A stretch of DNA of 64,000 bases from Eucalyptus grandis (Eukaryota > Streptophyta > Magnoliopsida > Myrtales > Myrtaceae): assembly GCF_016545825.1 (NCBI RefSeq), contig NC_052614.1, positions 29,413,669 through 29,477,668 of the forward strand, read 5' to 3'. Shown in pieces: positions 58,989-64,000 of this stretch (its first letter is position 1; each line of letters starts with the position of its first letter). A model generated the notes under the pieces. The model saw nothing but the letters and a program-made list of their open reading frames with translations, searched no databases and was not told the origin of the DNA. The translations under genes and the position numbers were made by a program.

Positions 58989-59458
58989 GGGTTAACACCC
59001 TAAAAAACCCCAAATTGGTGTGTGTATGACAATTTTACCTCAATTTTTTTTTTTATTATGAAAAATCTTAAACCGGTACACTTATGATAAATTTAACCCG
59101 ATTGACCATAAAAAACTCTAAATTTGTATATTTATGACAAATTTATCCAAAACTAATTTATTCGTCAGCCAAAAAATTGGATTAATACCACAAAAAATCA
59201 TAAGAATTGTAAATTGTGACAAACGGAGAGTAAAAATCCAAACCGGTATACTAGTCAATTGTCACGTGGCATTCAACTTAATAATTTGATGGTAAAATTT
59301 AACAGAAACCAACAAAAGGTAGATTTGTCACAAGTGTACCAGCTTAGGATAAATTTGTCAAACATGTACCAGTTTAGAGTTTTTGATGATCAAAAATTTA
59401 ATTTGTGGTAAATTTGTCACGGGTGTACCAATTTGGGTTTTTTTTAGAGTATTAACCC
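58989..59458. mobile_element. Mutator-type foldback MITE, copy 4
   Basis: The termini GGGTTAACACCC and AGTATTAACCC are flanked by a perfect 9-base duplication, TAATTTATA (58980-58988 and 59459-59467). It lies only 85 bases from copy 3, in the same array. It has lost one arm unit and is about 470 bases long. Confidence 0.93.
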
Positions 59459-59467
59459 TAATTTATA

Positions 59468-60788
59468 ATATATAATAACTGAAATTCAAACTACCCGTGT
59501 AAGTTCATCACTTGTCTTTCCATTTACCCATATGTGCAGGTTAAAAGAAATTTTACAAAATATATGTGAATAAACTATAATATATTGTGAAGTCATTCAA
59601 TATTATTTTCATTCTCTCATTGTTTTTCTAGATAAGTTCTCATTCAAATTATTCACTTAGAAACAACTTTTTTAATGGTAAAACTGTTAACTCGTCATTA
59701 TTGGAGAAACTATCCATGTGTAGTATGTTAAGAATAAGCACCTGATATTTCCTTTAGAATAAAATAACTTTGCATGACGACATCATAATAAATGTTTTAC
59801 AACCATCGTTATATCTGTTTTTTTTTTTTATTTTTTTAAACTACATAAAATTGGCATAGAGTAGGACTGACAAAAAAAAAACTGCATAAAATTGGTGAAT
59901 TTTTAATATTTAAATAGTGATTGCATCACATACCATCACATCAAAACTACTCAATCTTAAGATTATAGTAATGCTTTCAATTGGTTTAATGAATAGTTCA
60001 CTTTGCATAAAGACAAATTTACAAAATTTTAAAAAGTATTGGCCGTAAATATTGAGGACGAATATTTTTATTTCTATTGTACTATCGAACAATCAATTAT
60101 AACAAGACTATTTTCTCTCATCCAAAAGTTACCAATCTATTCTACAATAAAGAAGAACAAAGTATATTTTGAGAAAGTATGAACCACAAAATATTTGTGA
60201 TTATTATTGCATGATAATTGGCGAATATATTAAAAGAAATTTCACCCTCTATTTTTGGACTAAATATAATAATTTCTCAATAATTCAGTATTTTTTTTTA
60301 TATGGGTAGGTTAAAAACTAATTTTAAGTATAACCGTTAATTTGTCATTGTTCGTTAGAAACCTATCCATACAAGAGACATTTTTTAAACTACGTAGAAT
60401 AGGAGAGTTTATATATATATTTGAACGGTCATTATATCACATACCATCACATTAAAACTACTCAAGCTTAAGAAATAGTTCACTTTGTATAAAGAGACAT
60501 TTACGAATTTTTATGATATTAATTTTCTAAGAAAAGGATACTAAAAGTATTATAACTTTTATATGATGCTCATTTTAGTATCAAGACTTTAAATTATAAT
60601 TTTTTTAAAAATTTTAAACTACGTAGAATAGGAGAGTTTATATATTATATATTTGAACTCATTATATCACATACCATCAATTAAAACTACCAAAAATAGG
60701 AGAAAAAGATCATTTAAGTACCTCTCTAGTGATAAATTCTGATCAAAAGTCTTACGTGGCTAATTTAATAAATAGTTTTCTCATACTT

Positions 60789-60822
<34 letters not shown>

Positions 60823-61740
60823 GAAAGAAGTATATCCATTGTGGATGATGACCGATCTCTTTTGATTAGGTTCTCTCTCCATCCCTATGGCAAAACACTT
60901 CAGGAATTTCTTCATTTTTCATTGTCATCTCATCATTGTCATTCATTCATTCGTTTATTCACATAAAACATCAACCATGATATACTCGTCGGAGCTTCTT
61001 CAATTTATCCATTGCCTTTGATTGTGTAGGAACTTTTTCAAGCTATGCCAAAGCATCAAGCTTAGGCGCAAGACCATCACCACTTATGTCAATACTTCTA
61101 GTTGCCAAAGAAACTCTCTCCTTATATAGACTCATCATGATTCATGACCATCACCAACAACCACTGTAACCTCAATTCAACCCCTATATGAGGAATACAA
61201 TTATGATAGTAATCAACAAATCATGAAAAAAAAAAACAAGGAATGATCACCTAAGGATAAAATTCAATTTTATCTCAGCAGACAGTGAAGTTTTGGAAAA
61301 GTGGAAACAGATTGCAGACAAAGAATCACGATGGCCAAAGTTGTAGATAAGCCCAATGGGTCTCATGCCCATCATAGACTGCCCAAATGAGCCCATGAAG
61401 GCCAACTAAGCCTACACTTAATCTTTTGGAAGCTTATACATTAATTATCCATGTGCATGAATAGTGTTTTATACTATAGTTTAATTAAATCCCTAGAGTA
61501 CCTCATTTTAGAAGCATGTTGGCTTAATGAGGCAAGGATTATTGTCCTCTAAAGGAGGGGTAGGCACCCATTTGAAGAGGGGAGAAGGAAGAGACCAATT
61601 TAGTAAGTTTCCTCAGTTCATTTCTAAATAGAGCATATATTTGAAATCTAGCATCAATTGAAGAATGGATAGGAGGATTTCAAGAGCTCTTGGTGGCCAT
61701 TCAAAAGACTTGGCCAAGAGTAATTTAGGAGATTTTGTAC
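59468..61740. other. AT-rich intergenic DNA with long T run
   Basis: No gene is supported. Repeat-array units continue to about 60700. A run of more than 30 T lies at about 60790-60820. From 60850 to 61740 the sequence is anonymous. Confidence 0.4.
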
Positions 61741-61789
61741 TAATCTCATGAAGATTTTGAGGAAACTTGGAAGAGAGGCTCATTTCCCT

Positions 61790-62130
61790 CACTCATTTCT
61801 TTCTCTCTCTCTCTCCCCTCCATCAGTTGAACCCCTCACTTTCCTCTCTCCCTCACGTGTTTCCCTCTATCCCTCTTTTTCTTTCCCTTTGACTGGCCAC
61901 TGCATGGTCGTTGCCTGCCATTGTTGTTGCCACCCTCGCCATCATCCTGTCCTCACACCGTCGCCCCCACCGTCCACTGCTTTGAGGCGCCATTGCCGTT
62001 GCCGTTGCCGTTGCCATTGCCACCCTTACTGCTATTCTGTCTTCATGTTGTCGCCCCACCATCCACCACCGTGAGCCACCGTGCCATTGTCATCGCCACC
62101 ACTTGCCGTCAAAGCTTGAAAGTTGGTCTA
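61790..62130. repeat. Low-complexity CT-rich and GCC/GTT block
   Basis: CT runs (61800-61820) are followed by imperfect CCGTTG hexamer repeats (about 61990-62020) and CCACC-rich sequence. The 108-codon plus frame over it is rich in Ser, Pro, His and Cys from these repeats and is not a convincing gene. Confidence 0.65.
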
Positions 62131-62230
62131 GTGAGTGATTTCCTAAACCTTATTTAGGATAGTAGTTATGTTTGGGATTTGGGTTAGAATTAATGTTAAT
62201 AATAATTGAAGTAAGAGATAAATGGATTGA

Positions 62231-62360
62231 GTGATAGCTTATCTTGGAATGTGATAAGTACTTGTGATAACTTATCTTAAAATATGACAAGTACTTGTGA
62301 TAACTTATCTTGAAAATTAATAAGTATTTGTGATGTCTTATTTTGAAAAGTGATAAGTTA
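62231..62360. repeat. 33-bp minisatellite, four units
   Basis: Units beginning GTGATAACTTATCTT start at 62231, 62264, 62297 and 62330. They differ from each other at a few positions. Confidence 0.9.
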
Positions 62361-64000
62361 TGTTGATAAGTAAACCCATGGTATGATATTGTGTGGAATC
62401 GAGGGATGATTGCAATGAGAATGAAACTTAGTAACATTTGTTATAATGTATTGTTTGAAAAGAAAAATTAGAAAGGTATGATGGGATTGATTTATGGAGT
62501 ATCATGGTAAGATGTCATAATAGGGGAATGAGGTTATTGTATGATTATTTTGATGGATAAATAATCAATGGGTGATCAAGTGAAATTATTTTATGGTATT
62601 TTTGTATGTAAAAATTGCTAGTGTATAACGTGCGAGCACTAAACACTCTTGCATTGGCTAAATTGGAAGATGAAAATCGGCTTGAGTGGTTGGTGTGCTC
62701 GTGTTATCACTTAAATGGTTATGTATTCATATGACTACAAGGGATGATGCCCGATGGATTTTGCTTGCCTAGTGAAGGTTCAAATGCCTTCCGCGAATGG
62801 ATTTTGGAACAATGCTCTTAATTGAATGCCGTCTTCGAGTGAGGTCAAGATGTTTCCATACTCGATGGGACGGGATGATACTCGGTTATGCATAAAGACC
62901 ACCAGCACGAGTGTCAATCGTTGCTGAGAGTGATTGTAATAATCTAGACTCACATGGGAGTATTGTGCATAGAAGTAATAATGGTTGTGTCTGGATTATT
63001 ATTTGCATTTGTCATGTGCCTATTGGAATTGTGGACCCACCTGAAGAATTATTTATATAATTATTGGATGCATTGTCAGTGTGTTGTATGGTGAGTTGCT
63101 CATTTCATGTTTATAAATGATGTAAAATAAAAGTTTTGCTATTGATTTGCCATTGATAATTAAGCCGCATGTATAGGTTGTCTCCAAGGCAAAATACTCT
63201 CCCACACAAGGTTTAGGACCTTACTTATTGAGTTTTCTCACTAATTATGGTTTAAACTTTTCAAGCCTTAACCATGGATAGTCCATTTTGCCAAATGTGT
63301 TTCGGGTGCCCGTGGATCAAGACACCCAGGTGATCCCCTTCTTAATAGAGGGGACTAACATCATATACGAGAAGTTTGTAATCGTCATCTTGGTGAACGA
63401 GGAGTTGAAGAATTCAGTGCCCCACCGGTTTGTGGTATGGCACGTATGGTTTGGAGGCGAGCTCTTCGACTCTTTTCGGGATTTTAACAGGCTACCCAAT
63501 GAGAGATCCAAAGGTATCTCATGGGTAATGGACGTCCCAAATGGCTGTGATATCTTGATTTTCAAGTTCTGCTTTCGATTGAATAAGTTGGATTTTCATC
63601 GACACACCTATAGTTCTTTTATTTGAGTTGGCTACTCACGAGATAATTAGCCTATCAGATGAAGCCGATAAGGGATTTTAACGTAATAGACTTGAGAATT
63701 CGATCAAGAATCGACTGCTCAACCGTGCTAGTCTGCAAGGGTCATTATGACACGACCGAAATCGATCAAAGACCGGAGATAGGTTGATTCGACTGAGATA
63801 GGTGATAAGAGTGTGGATGATTCCACCATATTACAAAATTCTCGTCAATCGGCACTAGATCGATTTTTCTATCATTTTGGTACCATGTGCCCGTATTTGA
63901 AACCTCGAGATTTTCATGATAACCGAGAGTCGCCAATGTGTCGAAGAGGTACATTGTAGCTAAAAAATAAATGACCGTGGGTCAATTACACTAAAAACTC
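62361..64000. other. Unassigned sequence, possibly a non-coding retroelement part
   Basis: No known protein was found. A 112-codon plus frame (63288-63626: start MPNVFRVPVDQD, middle VVWHVWFGGELFDSFRD) is moderately protein-like but not recognised. The sequence before it (62900-63280) resembles non-coding retroelement DNA in style. From 63640 to the end it is anonymous. Any element would extend past the window edge. Confidence 0.3.

Larger units (their letters stand above)
57720..60700. repeat. Degenerate AT-rich repeat array
   Basis: Several motifs recur in the same order. GCATCACATA-CATCACATCAAAA-CTCAA occurs near 58138, 59924, 60433 and 60660. CTCATCCAAAAGTTA-CAATCTAT with AAAGAACAAAGTAT occurs near 57803 and 60118. 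CCACAAAATATT-ATTATTATTG occurs near 58950 and 60185. Units are worn and interrupted by two foldback MITEs. No coding sequence. Confidence 0.6.

Noticed and set aside
61748..62074. 108-codon frame rich in Ser, Pro, Cys and His
   Set aside because: It follows CT and CCGTTG simple repeats, so the frame is a product of low complexity.

Overview
This is nuclear DNA from a dicot angiosperm. There are no dense bacterial-type operons. The protein genes are split by GT-AG introns, and most of the window is AT-rich intergenic DNA full of plant transposable elements. A TIR-NB-ARC-LRR gene points to a dicot, since this class is absent from grasses. A woody, Myrtales-like species is possible, but the sequence does not prove it.

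Two genes look intact. A TIR-NBS-LRR (TNL) immune receptor lies on the minus strand at 10869-5840, with four exons and 1037 codons. A non-phosphorylating NADP-dependent glyceraldehyde-3-phosphate dehydrogenase (GAPN, ALDH11 family) lies on the plus strand at 48792-53364, with nine exons and 497 codons. A cytosolic sulfotransferase at 38847-37877 (minus) is a pseudogene: it has a premature stop and a disrupted C-terminus. Between 54.7 and 55.6 kb there is a decayed plastid ndhB fragment (a nuclear plastid insertion).

Most of the rest is mobile DNA, and many element ends can be fixed from target-site duplications (TSDs). At 1-5 kb there are Tourist-like MITEs and a CpG-rich, promoter-like block. 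At 11.8-15.4 kb there are two larger Tourist-like elements with GC-rich cores. At 15.7-20.9 kb a tandem segmental duplication carries relics of the TNL 5' flank and is split by a Mutator-type MITE. At 22-28.3 kb there are a Mutator-type MITE with a GC-rich core, a non-autonomous Helitron, a tRNA-derived SINE and another foldback MITE. At 29.8-36.1 kb a Ty1/copia element (minus strand) has both LTRs and a 5-bp TSD but a broken polyprotein. At 41.6-42.6 kb there is a probable related solo LTR. At 43.5-46.9 kb a truncated Ty3/gypsy-like gag-protease element is bounded by a 690-bp direct repeat. At 47.2-48 kb a SINE is nested in a foldback MITE. At 57.5-60.7 kb a SINE and two foldback MITEs sit in a degenerate AT-rich repeat array.

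The most unusual signals are these: (1) one polypyrimidine / GC-rich CTCGCC core / polypurine module shared by two MITE classes with different TSD rules; (2) a copia leader that lacks the usual tRNA primer site but is complementary to its own LTR; (3) a gypsy fragment whose structure fits unequal exchange between occupied and empty alleles; (4) ghost copies of the TNL 5' flank. I found no prokaryotic-type defence system or CRISPR array.
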